Positions 1 to 12,600 of a DNA stretch of 64,000 bases are shown piece by piece. The first letter of the stretch is position 1; every line of letters begins with the position of its first letter. The DNA comes from Micromussa lordhowensis (Eukaryota > Cnidaria > Anthozoa > Scleractinia > Lobophylliidae). Location: positions 19,884,606 to 19,948,605 of the forward strand of contig OZ026607.1 of NCBI GenBank assembly GCA_964020085.1, given 5' to 3'. Below the pieces are notes generated by a model. The model saw only the letters and a program-made list of their open reading frames with translations, searched no databases and was not told the origin of the DNA. The translations under genes and the position numbers were made by a program.

Positions 1-574
1 TTTTTTAAGATTTCTTTGTCTCCCATAATGGTACGAAAAACGACATGTTTGCTTTTAATAAAACATTAAGCTTAACTGACAGATGTGCATTTTATCAAAG
101 GTAGAACATCTTGTGCATCTTACATTTTACTGTAACTGGACCATTTTTGAAAGCGCCATCTTACTCAATAAACTGAATGGAGAAAAAGAAGAATAAACCT
201 CGGTGAATGCTCCATCTGAAGTTGTTTTCCAATACTCTAATCTCCTTGCATGCAGTCATTATTTGCATTGTCACACCATCTTTTTGAATCTTTCTCCAGC
301 CCCCACCCCCCCCCCCCACACACACCCTCCGCAGAGAGTGGTGACCTAAATGCCATTAAAGGTGACTACCAGCACCTCGGGAGTGGGGGGATGGGGGGGG
401 GGTAACTCTCAAATGTAAATGTAGGGGATTTATTTGATGCATAAAAACGGAATTGGCTCGACCGCTGTTCAGGAAAGGAGTCGGGGTGGGGGTGGGAGCC
501 GGGTAAATGTAAGTCAGACGGAGGGAAACTGAGCCGAGCTATACCAGAACTCCGTTCGGTCCCACATTCCAAGT
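1..574. other. 5' flank of WDHD1, no gene seen
   Basis: AT-rich DNA becoming GC-rich toward the WDHD1 start. It contains a C homopolymer tract near 302-317 and G-rich runs near 380-402. Open frames here are short and resemble nothing I know. It probably holds the distal part of the WDHD1 promoter. Confidence 0.5.
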
Positions 575-583
575 GGCGGGAAA
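575..583 (-). promoter_or_regulatory. E2F-type site in the WDHD1 promoter
   Basis: The plus strand reads GGCGGGAAA, which is the complement of the classical E2F element TTTCCCGCC. It lies about 80 bp before the WDHD1 ATG at 664. E2F sites control S-phase genes in animals, and WDHD1 is a replication factor, so the position makes sense. No TATA box is obvious. Occupancy is inferred. Confidence 0.55.
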
Positions 584-663
584 GTTGTGCGAATGAGCGC
601 GTAAAGGAAACTTCAAGGAAAACATCGCTCTATTTCACCCGTGAAGACCTCCAAAAAGCCAAA

Positions 664-3600
664 ATGTCGGCTGACCGAAAACCTATGCGATTTGCTCACA
701 GTGATGGACATACAGATGTCTGTTACGACGAAAATGGCAAGTAAGTTGAACGAATTTTTTGGTTCAATGGTGTGTATTTGTGTTTATTTGCACCAGTGCC
801 CTAGTCTAAAAATACGATTTATGAATTACTGACTCCAGACTTAAGGTTCAAATGTTATTGTTGTATTGTTGGATGAATATGTCAGATTATTTATGGCGGC
901 CTGATTCAATTATTTTTCACCCTGCATTTTGCTTGAAGAGCAATGTTGGATCGTTCGATCACTTCATGGCTGGTGAATGAAAAAAGTCAGATCTTCTCCA
1001 TAGGCTGCCTAGCTAAAACACTTGCGTCGAAGGTTTTTAAATTTTTCATTTTCCAAAATTGTTATTCGAAGCTCGTGCAACAAATCGATGATCGGAAATT
1101 ACATAAATAAATCGATATCAGTCGATAATTATTAAGCTTTCTAATAAGCTATATTGACTGGTATCGATTAGTTACCAGGCCTGTGTTTTTCTAAGCTCTG
1201 GAGATGATTAATAAGAACTGATACCAATGTATGAAAGTCGGTGATCAACGCAACAACAACAAAAGATTATATCAATAAAGATCAATGAAAATTGGTCAGT
1301 TAAGCTTATACAATGCAGAAATTTCCTTCATGGTGTGATCATCAATCTCTAAACTTAACATTTTTAGCACTGATCATTATCAATTGTAATCAAGAAAAAC
1401 AAATGAAAAGAAAATAGAATTAGATGATAGATCCTTGCATATCAGACAAATAGCCAGAAAAAAGACTGAGCAGTGTTGTAGCTAAGAAAATAGTCTCCAA
1501 GCTAAGATTTTCATTGAACCGGTCACTGTTTCATAATGCCTTAAACCTAAAAACTGTTCCCTGTCCTATACCGAGTGATCGCCTGCCAAAATCAAGCTGG
1601 CGATCACCTCTTTCTCAACCAATTTTGCTAGCAGTCGGCGCTTACTGACAACCCTGACTGAGGCAGTGTCCATGGTTCAATTCTCTTTCTAGTTATTTAG
1701 CAGTGTTTTATTTTCTCCCTTCAAAAAATGCCTGATAGAAACGAAAAAAAAATGACCAAGGCAAGTGCCTCTGTTTGCCTCATACTGGCTGCTGCAGCCC
1801 TGTATATATGTTGAACTTGTGATAGTTTCTTTCACCATGTCCACAGTGAAAACAAATTAACCATCATACATGCATAAATTGTATGTAAATGTCTGATAAT
1901 TACTTTGCTGTTTTGGTATAGCTGTCTCTTGACTTGTGGCTCAGATGGAGATGTGCGTATTTATAAAGATTTTGATGACAGTGATCCAGAATCTGTCAGA
2001 GTTGGGGATAATGTCACAGTTCTAGCAGTTAAGGTGAGTATAAAGAGCGTGTGTTGTAGTTTGTATAAAATGCATTTCAAGTTAAAATCTCTTCAGCCTA
2101 GGTTGATTTATTCCAGTCTAGGTTAAATTTTTCAACCTAGGGTTTCTCCATTTTTTTATTTTGCAGGAGGGGGAAATAAAAAAGAAACTTATTCTTTTAC
2201 AGCTAACTTAATTAAGTCGGGAAACTGAGAACTGTTAGTTCTCACTTGATGGAATGTGAATCAATGTTATTCATTACAATTCACATACCTTACCTTTGAG
2301 GCCTTTCAAATTCTTTTTGCAACAGGTTCATTGCTTTTTACAGCTGCAAAGTTGTTTCATCAAGTCATATGAGAAAGAACAAAGCATAAAGCTTCGACCG
2401 CTTCCATAATGGCGGTTGTTTAGAAACTTTGAATTTCCTTCATGTAAATAGTTGCAAAATGTTCACATTTTGTGATGTCTTACATGAGACAAAAACAAAA
2501 AACGCAAACATACTCTTGAGAAATGGCTGTATGAACTGGAAATCATCTTTAATAATTACTGAGTCATGCCTTTCTTGATGCCGACTAACATCTTTTTTCC
2601 TCACACAGAATAAGAAAATAGTGACAGCATGTGACAATTCTGTCCAGGCATTTACCTTCCCAGAGGTAATAAATATCTGTGTTTTATCATTATCAATTAA
2701 GGAGACTTCAAAAATTAAAAGAAATGCTATAGCAAAGATTATTATTTGTATTTTTGAAATAATCAAAGAAAGTCCAGTCCAAAATAAACTTAGTTGTAAA
2801 ATTTATTAGGTTAGAACATTTCAAGTCCACATTAAACAGTGGTTTCATTAATATTTTCAGTAGGAAGGCAACTGGTTTTCACAGGCAGCCAAAACATTTT
2901 GAAGAGAACTTCTTTATAGGAAAAACCTTTCTCTAGATGATCAAACCAGGTGGAGAAAATCATTCTCACAGCCAGTCAATTTGCCAGGTGCCCGGCTATC
3001 AATGAAACCCCTGGTTGAATTATTCTGAGAATATTTGATCATTTTGGTGGTATTTTCTTCTGACAAGAGCCTTTTTGAAATTTGTTTTTACATCAGGGAT
3101 CCCCGGATGGAATTCTTACCAGATTTACTGCGCCTGTTAATCACATTTGCTTTAACCAGTCAGGAACACTTTTGGTGGCAGGAGCAAGGTATGCTTGTCA
3201 AGTTGGAAACAACTTGGTGAGCCAATAGTATAGGTTTACAAAATGTTTGTCAGTACGGAGTATATATGTGTGTTGCACATTATCTCACTGTACAGTCTCC
3301 ATGCCCACTCTCCCAAAAACGATTGTTGGAAATTCGTACAGACAAGGTAGCAGGGTGTGATTTCAAAAGGCAACATTTTTTAAGGTAATTACATAGTAAC
3401 GGTAACTCTTATTGGTATATAATAGGTTTACAAGCCTTAGTAGCTCGCAGCTAGCAAAGCTGTTCTGGCGAGCTACTATTATTTTAAGAGTGTTATCTAG
3501 TTTAATTAAAAGAGGGAATAACAGAAAAAAGGAAATTAAAGAAATTCAAGTAAATAAACAAAATTCATTTAAATTTAATGAAGTTAACCTGGAATTTCCA

Positions 3601-6600
3601 TTGGAGTAGGGGGGTCTAAAAACCTTTTATGGGAGGGGTATCGTTATTTTCTAGATTTTCTTTAGATAAGTTTATATGTTGCATGTATGCTACTTTTAAT
3701 TTCATAGTGATTTCAACATCAAAGTGGTAACTGTGGCAGATGGAAGCCAGAAAATACTCAAAGGTCATGAAGCTCCAGTGTTAAGCATAACAATTGATCC
3801 TAAAGATCAATACATTGTAAGTACAACTTGAAAGTTATTGCTCATACTGGTACTTAACGATGCTGGTAGGCTGTAATACTTCGAGTTCCAAGCTTGAAAC
3901 GGGAACTTTTTTCCTTTATCATCAGTCGTCAGAGCCTGACTTGAAGAGCATATCTAAGTCGCTATTATTACACAGCTGTGCGCAGTTGATGAATAAGAAG
4001 TATTAAGACATGAAACAAAACTATGTGAATCAATGTGATGTGATAAAATATCATAAAGATGAAATAAGGTAATAAACTTTGTTATATCCTTTCAGGATGT
4101 CTTAAAAACAGTGTCAAATTACAATATTATTTACCCTCTTATGTAGAGTATCTAAGATAAAACTAAGACAAAAAACGCTGACAAAAAAATTAAGATAACT
4201 ACGAAACTAAGGTGTTGAACAAATTGAAAACGTAAAATTGAAACAAAGTGATAATTTTCTTCAATTGATAACTAGAAGACCCTTAAATATATATGGAAAG
4301 CCAGAAATACTTGCAAAATTAAAGAGCAAGTGGGAGAAGATAGCCATTAATTAACGCTATCATTATGTAATGTTTGATTTTGTTGGGCATCTCAGGCTTC
4401 ATCAAGTTGCGATGGTACAGTAAAGATATGGAAGCTAGCAGATCAGGTATATGAACATTTTGATTTGCACATTAGCTAAATTAATTACCACTTTCTTTTT
4501 CATCTTCAAAATTATGATCGCAGTGATTCACATTTACTAATTTGAAGCAAAAATACCGCTTTTACCGGTTGGTAAAACGCAGTTAATGGAACATGACACC
4601 ACTTGAGGGTCAGGCTGTTTACGCTTGTCACGCAGTCCAGTAGGATAAACAATAGGACAATGCAGAAAGCTCAATTCATGAGTGAACGTTCCCTTATTCT
4701 AGTAGTTAGAACAAGCACTACTCACGTCTGTATTTTAGCTTCTATCTCGTGGTATAATCTAGCAAATATATCTTAGCTTCTCGTAGATTGGCTCATATAT
4801 TTGTTAGCTTCATTCATTTCTAACAGGCTCGCCACGTTGCGTCTATTTAGTTTATGGTACAGTTGTACCTATTGGTCGTTCTTTGAGACACTGTCTTGCT
4901 ATATAAATCTCAATACACTGTCAGAGGGCATTATCCTGGCAGCTTGCACGAGAGTACACAGTTTGTAACAATTTAGCTTTAAAATTTCCCACCTTCCCTC
5001 CCTTGGAGAAGGGCTTTTATTTATTATTTGCAAATAAACTGGGGTCACTCCTTGTGGTTCGGTTAAGTCTGCATAGCGACTTCCCCCAAGCTTTGGCATT
5101 GCTTGTGTCTTGCCATCTTATATCCTAGCCTTTATCTTGTCCGATCCAGCCTGTGCTGTGCTGGGGAGATAAGAAAGGCTCTGCCAATACTCTTGTTCTT
5201 TTCCCACATTAGTGGGGGAATAAGTGAGGCCTTTTGTTTGTGCACCTGTCTTGAAGTCGCGCAAAAACCTGCCACAGGGCTGTGTCCCCCTCTATTATGC
5301 CATATTGTTGTTTGCGTATTTTGTTGTGTTACCTTTTACCTGGTTGCGTTACATCTACTCATAGTTTCAATAACGGAATAGTGACATTAATTATTATTTT
5401 ATAACTACAAGACATGCAATAACTGGCTTTTTAAATTCTTATCGTTGCTATCAATTTATATTTTCATTGGCAGACTTGCATGAAAATATTTTCGATTCTT
5501 CCTAAAGTGAACGATGCAAGGTAGGCTACTCTTATGCTGCTGTAATTTTATTTATTAGTCAGTTAGCTGGCAGTTTAGTCAGTCGGAGGGACAGTCAGTC
5601 GGTCAGTCGGTCGGTCAGTCAGTGGGCTAGTAGTTCAGTTGAGTAGTAGGTCAGTCAGTCAGTCAATCCAGTCATTTAGTCAATTTGTTTGGCAACTGAC
5701 CAGACAGTTGGTTGATGGGTCAGTATGTTCAGTTGGTGGCTTGGTTGGTCAATTGGTCTGGCTGGCAGTCAGTCAGCCGGTCCACAGTTAAGTGCTGGCC
5801 TGGCAAGACATCAGCCAGGTCTAGAGATTGACTATTCTAGCAGTAGGGTGTACTGCTAGAAGAAACTGCTAATTTCATAGGGCTCAGCATTTTGATAATG
5901 ATAATGAGCCACAGTTTTGTACAATGCAAGTTATATTCATTTGAGAATTCTTTGAAAAGTAAGCCTCTTTTATTATGCACTAACTGAAGACATTTGACTA
6001 AAAACTGGTGATGTTGTTATGAATTAATACAGTTAATTAGTGAAAATTAAATTATTATTAATATAACGGTTATTAATTATTATCTGGCTTTCACTAGGAT
6101 CTCAAAGACACTGTGTCGGCTTGCCTGGCAACCTGGCAATGGCAAGGTAATTGTGCTGCATTATTAAATACACGTAACTGTATTTTCAGGACCCTTGATA
6201 TAAATTTTAGGTGTGGTGGCCAAATGATCAGTGATCTTCGTGTAAATCTTGACCCAGGCAATGGTGTTGTTCATGGGAACAATTTGCAGATCATGTGTGC
6301 TAGAGACATCCACTGTGTTAGTCGATGCCCTCGATCGACACCTCAGTTGACACTCAATCAACACTTGATTGACATCTCTCTCTACTTTTTGCAGACATGT
6401 CATTGAGTGTAAATCGATTCATATGAGTCGGTCGGTACTCGGCTGACTAGTGATGGACTGACAAGTGTTGATAGAGTGTTGGGTGTCCATCGACACTTGA
6501 CCATGGATGCCTTTAGCACACATGCTCCACATTTTCTACCCACATTGTCTCAATTAACTCTCACCCAGTTGTGTAAATAAATCTTGTTTGCACTAGCAAA

Positions 6601-9600
6601 TAGAATTTAGATTATCTTAAATTATCTTCTCTCTTTTTTGGAACTTTAGTATTTAGCTGTTCCTGTGGAGAAAACTGTCAAGGTACGAAAATATAATATT
6701 TATCATGTCACTGCAAATATTTTAAGGTGACTGAGTCATGTATTACATGTTACATTACATTTCTTTGTTAGTCATTGGCTAAACAAATATTGGCTGTTTC
6801 TCATTTTTAGGTTTATGAACAAGAAACTTGGACGACTGTTTTTAACCTGGAAAAAGATGGTCACAGCGAGGTATCGATTTACCCCAAACTTGCCAATTTT
6901 TACAAAGAAATGGGATCATGTGTACTAAATCTGCCATCCTATGTCAATCAGTACCCTTGATCAACACTCCATCAACACCTTGGTTGACACCCAATTGACA
7001 GTCGGTCCAGAGTCAACTAATTTTTTATCGATGCATATGAGCTGGTCGACACTCGGCGATTATCGACCGACTGTTGATCGAGCGTTAATTGAGATGTTGA
7101 TTGAATGTCAATCGACTGTCAACCGAGTACTGATTGGGATGTTGATTGAGTGTCAATCGAGATGTCAATTGAGTGTTGATCACAGGTTGATCGAGGGTAT
7201 CAGTTGACACTTGACTGCAGATGCCTTTAGAACACATGATCCAAGAAATGTACGCCAGGGAGCAAGTGCAATAAGAATGATGTTTTCTATACTTTGGAAC
7301 ACCTCATGTCCATAGTCTCATGGTTTTAAATGGTTGTTTTTCCCATTTATGCAGTTGGTATCATTAGATGCATGGTCGCCCTGTGACAATTACATCACTT
7401 CTGCCAGCATCAGTGTTTCCCATTCACACAGTTAGAATCCATAGTTGCATGGTAACCCTGTGGTAATGATATTGAAATGGTTGTTTTTCCCATCTATACA
7501 GTTGGTATCATTAGTTGCATGGTCACCCTGTGGTAATTACATAGCATCAGCCAGCATCAATGGGGAAATGTTTATTTGGAAGGTGTCTTTGCAAATGGTG
7601 ATTGAAAGGTTGGTGAAAAGATTTAATTGTATTTCAAGACAGATCACATACATGTACATATGGAGTTCCAGTTTGTTTGTAGAATTGGTTTATAATACTT
7701 CATATTTTCACAATCAGACCAGTTGAAGGGTTCCACTTTAAAAATGTTGAAGTAATGAGTTTGAATTCAGTACTTTACTGGGATCATGTGTACTAAAGGC
7801 ATCTGCGGTCGAGTGTTGATTGATACCCTTGATAAACACTCGATCGATAGTCAATCGACACTCCATCGATATCTCGGTCGACAGTCAGTCAGCCGACTAT
7901 TGATTAAGTGTTCATCAAGTGTCGACCAAGTATCGATCGAGTACCGATCGAAATGTTGATCAAGGATATCAATCAACACTCGACCGCGGATGCCTTTAGT
8001 ACACATGTTCCCTTCACTCTAGGTTTTGGAAGCATTTCTTTGGGAGGATCCAGAGCACAATTATTTAAGATGTCTTCTGTGATCTATTCCTGAACAGACA
8101 GACAGCAGCATGGAATCTACTTTTTCTTTTACTTGTTTTATAAAATAAAGAAACAAAAACTTGTTAATGATGCCATTTATGCATCTGCCCTCTAATAGAT
8201 CATAAAAATGCATGAATAATTTGACTAATTGTTATTAGTATCACCCAACTAGTGGACTAATGCAAATCCTGCCTTTTAATTGGCTACGCTACTCGAGGAC
8301 TATTAGCAATAGTCCTCGAGTGCCATCAAGCGTGACGTTTTCTTTCGTTTTAGTCCCAAATAAATATTTCTTCAACTTACATTTGCTAACTTTCTTATTG
8401 CCATTTCTGTTTGACTAGTTGGGTGATACTAAATCAATTAGACCCTTTGCCCTCAAGGGCCACGGGTCAATAGCCCATTCATCTTCACCTCATGGGCTAT
8501 TGACCTAATTGTTAAGTATAATTGTTTATTCCATGCAGGGGAGTAGCTACACTCAAACAGTAATCCCTTCATATGTGGGACACAGAGTGGAGTTCTTGCA
8601 TAATAACTTACCAAGACAGTACTTTGCTTTGTTTCTTAGGATAAACCATGAAAGTGGACTAACAATCTGTGGTTTGGCATGGAATCCAAAGGGAAATAAC
8701 GAAATTGCCTACACCGATAATCAGGTAATGCTTATAGATAAACAAACTAATCTTGGATCAAGTGTACTAAAGGCATCCGCAGTCAATTAGTGTCAATCAA
8801 TACCCTTGATCGACCTTCAGTCAACTCTAGATCAATATCTCAAACAACAGTTGATTAGCATTTCGATAAATACTCGGTTGACACTAGGTTGACACTTGAT
8901 CACCCTGATCAACACCCAATTGGTACTCTATCAAATGTCCATCTATATACAGCTGAGTGTTGACTGACTCATTATGTATCGATCAACACTCAATGATGTG
9001 TCTACAAAATTTAGGTAACTCTCAACCCAGATTCAGTCAAGATGTTGATGGAGTAATGTATCAACCAAGTGTCAACCAACGTGACAATCAAGTATTGCTC
9101 AAGTGCCGATTGAGGGTTGATTGAGGGTCGATCAAGGGTAATTACTGTCACACCAAGATGGGGTTCAACAAATTTATTGTCACATAACCAACATGCAACC
9201 TAACAGAAGATAGACCCCCTTAACCTTAAGGGCGGGAGGGAAGGGTATAAAAGCCTAACGCAAGGACATCATCCAAAACTGAGCAACCTAAAGCACATGT
9301 GCTAGTCACATGATCAACCTAGGACCAATGGCTGTGATCCATTAATTACATGTATTAACATAATTTAATACTTCCCAATTACTGTCACACCAAGATGGGG
9401 TTCAACAAATTTATTGTCACATAACCAACATGCAACCTAACAGAAGATAGACCCCAAACCCAAGGTGTGAAGTAATGAGAAGGTAGTAAAAGGAAGTGAT
9501 GGAGACTGGTTAATGAGTTTTAGGGATGTTTTGAGCTAATGTTTTAGCGATACTGAGTTTTTGAGCAGGGTTGAGAACTAAATAAACCATGTAGGCATCA

Positions 9601-12600
9601 GATGACCAATCCCCCAAGAACTTAATGAACAGAGGTGAAGCCCCAGCATTAAAGGCAAAAGTAGCACCTCCTCTTCTGAAACTATGGGGAGAGTATTGGG
9701 TGGGGTCCAACCCAATGTTAACTATACAGGACTTAAGAAATTTAGTAAAATGATGCCCTGTAACAGGCTTGAACCCTGCAGGGGTGTGAATAGTAAATAA
9801 AGGTGCCCTGTTGTTTTGAGTGAAATTAGCAAGATGATGTTTCAAGGCAGAAACAGGACACAAGACAGAATGAGGGATAAAAGGTAATACAATTTGAAGG
9901 GCCCTCTGCCTGAATTGAATCGTTTTGGTTTTGTATACATGGAGTATACAATGGTCATGGTGAAAGCTAACATCACACATTCTTAAGTGAGTGGCTGAAT
10001 TACTAGCAACATCTGCTAAAGTAGTAGGAACTAAATTTGATTTCCGCAATAATGAGAAAAAGGCAACAAGGAAAACAGCCCACATGGAAACATGCAGAGG
10101 AAGACGAAAATCTAAACACTTGAAAATAGCTAACAAAATATCTACTGTAATGGGTGACTTCCGTGCTGGTGATTTGGCCAGCACACGTTTGGAAGCCTGT
10201 TTGAGAAAATTAACCTCTGGTGATGTAAAAAACTTAACATCGGCTCCTAAATATAGATTAACTTGCTTGAGGCACGTCAAATAATTAATTACAGAATTAT
10301 GTGACGAAAAAGAACCAACAAGAAAGGCTAAATAGAGCCAATAGACCTGTTCAGTTACTGGAAAGGCGGGTAGGTTATAAGCTCTACAAAACTTAAAATA
10401 GGCTCTAAGTTGTGTTCTGCGAGTACGCAATGTTCCTTCACTTAGTGCTGATTTCTTGAGCAGGCTAAGGTACTGAACCAGGGATTCTGCAAGGTGGGTA
10501 AAAAAGATACTAATGTTAGAGGCCAGTAGTTAAGCACAGGTGAAAGAGAAGAGCTCGGAGTTGACTGGAACTGGGTGCAAGTTAAGAGCAACTGTTAAGG
10601 CCTTGAATCGTGATTGGTAGATAACATCTGTGTGCCACCGGCTAAGACAATCTGCTATTATGTTTTCACGACCAGGAATGTGCGCAGCCTTGAGCATGAT
10701 ATTGTTAACTGCTAATGTGAGCCACAATTCCCGTAAACACATTTGTAAGAAATTGTTCTTGCTACGCATAGAGTTAATCATTTCAACGCATGCCTGGTTG
10801 TCACAATGGATCATTATGCATCTTCCTGCTAACTTAAATTGCCATAGCTTGATTGCCACAACCACCGTAAGAAGTTCCAGCGCTGTAATAGATAACTGCT
10901 GCTGAGAAATAGATAGTGGGAAAAGTTCATGGAAATATTCTCCTTCACAAATAGCTCCACACCCTGTCAGGCTAGCATCGGTGGAGAACAATTGCTCGCT
11001 GGATTCCAAAAACTCTGTGCCTATCACAGACACACCATTGTAGTTGTCAAGAAAATGTAGCCACCAATTCAAGTCTAGTTTAAGGTCACATGACACAGGG
11101 ATACTGCTCCTACGTGAATCACAACTGCGCAGGTCATTCAACAAGCGGGACATGAAAGCTCGACCAGGGCGCACACAATTGCACACATAACTTAATTTAC
11201 CAACAAGAACTTGCAATTGATGTTTAGTAGCGCGCTCAAGGTGAAGCCAATGAGAAATGTCCGCTTTTAACTCGATTAATCTAAACTCAGGAACTGATAT
11301 TGTCATGTCATCTGTGTTGAACCAAACTCCAAGCACAAGCATTTGGGTGTTTGGTAATTGATCTTTTACAGGAGATGCCTCTAAGCCTAGTTCCTCAAAC
11401 AGTTCAGTCATCCTATTGAAGGCGACACCTGCTAATTCTGGTGTCTCAACGCCATAAAAGTCATCAATGTAGACATCTGCAAGATAACCTTCCGAGGTTA
11501 AGATGTGAATCACCGCTTTGGTTACTCGCTGACATACCATAGTGGCTGAGCGAAGTCCAAAAGGGAAATGCGTGTGAAAATAAAGTTGATTGTTAACAAT
11601 AAAACCAAGCAAGGGAACATCCTTGGGATCCAGTGGTATTTGTCGGAAGGCCCGAGCAAGGTCTTTCTTATAGATGTGACAACGACGTCCACGTAATCGA
11701 ATGAAATGAATAAGTCGGTCAACACCTGGGAGTACTAACTTGTATTCGTGGTTTAAATAACTATCCTTTGGTATTCCTGAATTAACTGAGACACCTTCAG
11801 GAAAGCTCAAGTCATGAACTACGCGTAACTTTGAACTGTCCCTTTTTGGTACTGTTTGTAACGGCGACACAACACATGGACAGGAAAAAGGATTACAAGT
11901 AAACGGACCAATAATCGCTCTGTGAGCAAGTTCATCAACCAGATAATCCATGAGACACAAGTTATTTTTGATGGCAGAAGGGTGGTTTTGGAATGTAGAC
12001 TGAGGCAACACGTCTGACTGATAGTTAATGGGCCAACCATAACGCAAGTATTGTACTACAACATAATCATCATAACCATGCAGGTATTTGGTCCAGTTAT
12101 CAATTTTGAAGGCTGTTTTAAGAGGCACTTGGAGACAAGCAAAATTGTAGGTGTCTGAATGCAATACTTTTTCAACAATATCAACAGTGTCAACTAGTCA
12201 TAAAAGCCTAGTCAACTAGTCATAAAAGCCTAACGCAAGGACATCATCCAAAACTGAGCAACCTAAAGCACATGTGCTAGTCACATGATCAACCTAGGAC
12301 CAATGGCTGTGATCCATTAATTACATGTATTAACATAATTTAATACTTCCCATTGATCAAGAGTATCAATATCGACACTTGATCGTTGATGCCTTTAGTA
12401 TGCATGGTCCCCAATCTTTCTATTTAATGTGTAAAAATCATGAAGATGTTTTACAACAGGTAACTCTTTTCTTTATGCAACAAGTGTGGTTAGGAAGACA
12501 AATTCATCATTTCTTTATAATTTATTTACGCATTAATGTATTAACAATCAGTATAACGTTACTTTCGCAGGGTCAGTTTGGTGTTTGTGAAAATGTCATA

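Larger units (their letters stand above)
9141..12352 (-). mobile_element. Ngaro-type YR retrotransposon with split direct repeats
   Basis: The element is on the minus strand, inside WDHD1 intron 12. Along its coding strand the order is repeat B (12352-12222), RT-RNase H, tyrosine recombinase, repeat A (9455-9378), repeat B (9377-9247), a 28-bp spacer, repeat A (9218-9141). This B...A-B-A order is the split-direct-repeat layout of Ngaro/PAT-like elements, which integrate through a circular intermediate using the recombinase. The repeats (78 bp and 131 bp) look identical between copies, so insertion is probably recent. There is no gag-like ORF, and only about 57 bp separate the left repeat from the RT frame, so the 5' part is probably deleted. 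Confidence 0.9.
8756..12408. repeat. TCGATCGA-rich hairpin repeat, copy 4, split by Ngaro
   Basis: The left part (8756-9140) starts GATCAAGTGTACTAAAGGC. The right part (12353-12408) ends GATGCCTTTAGTATGCATG. Together they make one member of the hairpin family. The retrotransposon at 9141-12352 interrupts it close to its right end. This fixes the order of events: hairpin repeat first, retroelement second. Confidence 0.75.

Noticed and set aside
8539..8639. Open reading stretch after a CAG in intron 11 that could extend exon 12 upstream
   Set aside because: The AG at 8638-8639 gives the right phase and the expected WDHD1 alignment; the upstream peptide has no counterpart in the family.
3621..12178. 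Extra WD40 gene or second copy of WDHD1 suggested by repeated WD-like peptides
   Set aside because: All intact WD-like exons fit one continuous WDHD1 frame; the only duplicates are the decayed exon 11 fragments.
9141..12352. LTR retrotransposon reading of the terminal repeats
   Set aside because: The repeats are split (B...A-B-A), not one identical pair at both ends, and the element has a tyrosine recombinase instead of a DDE integrase.
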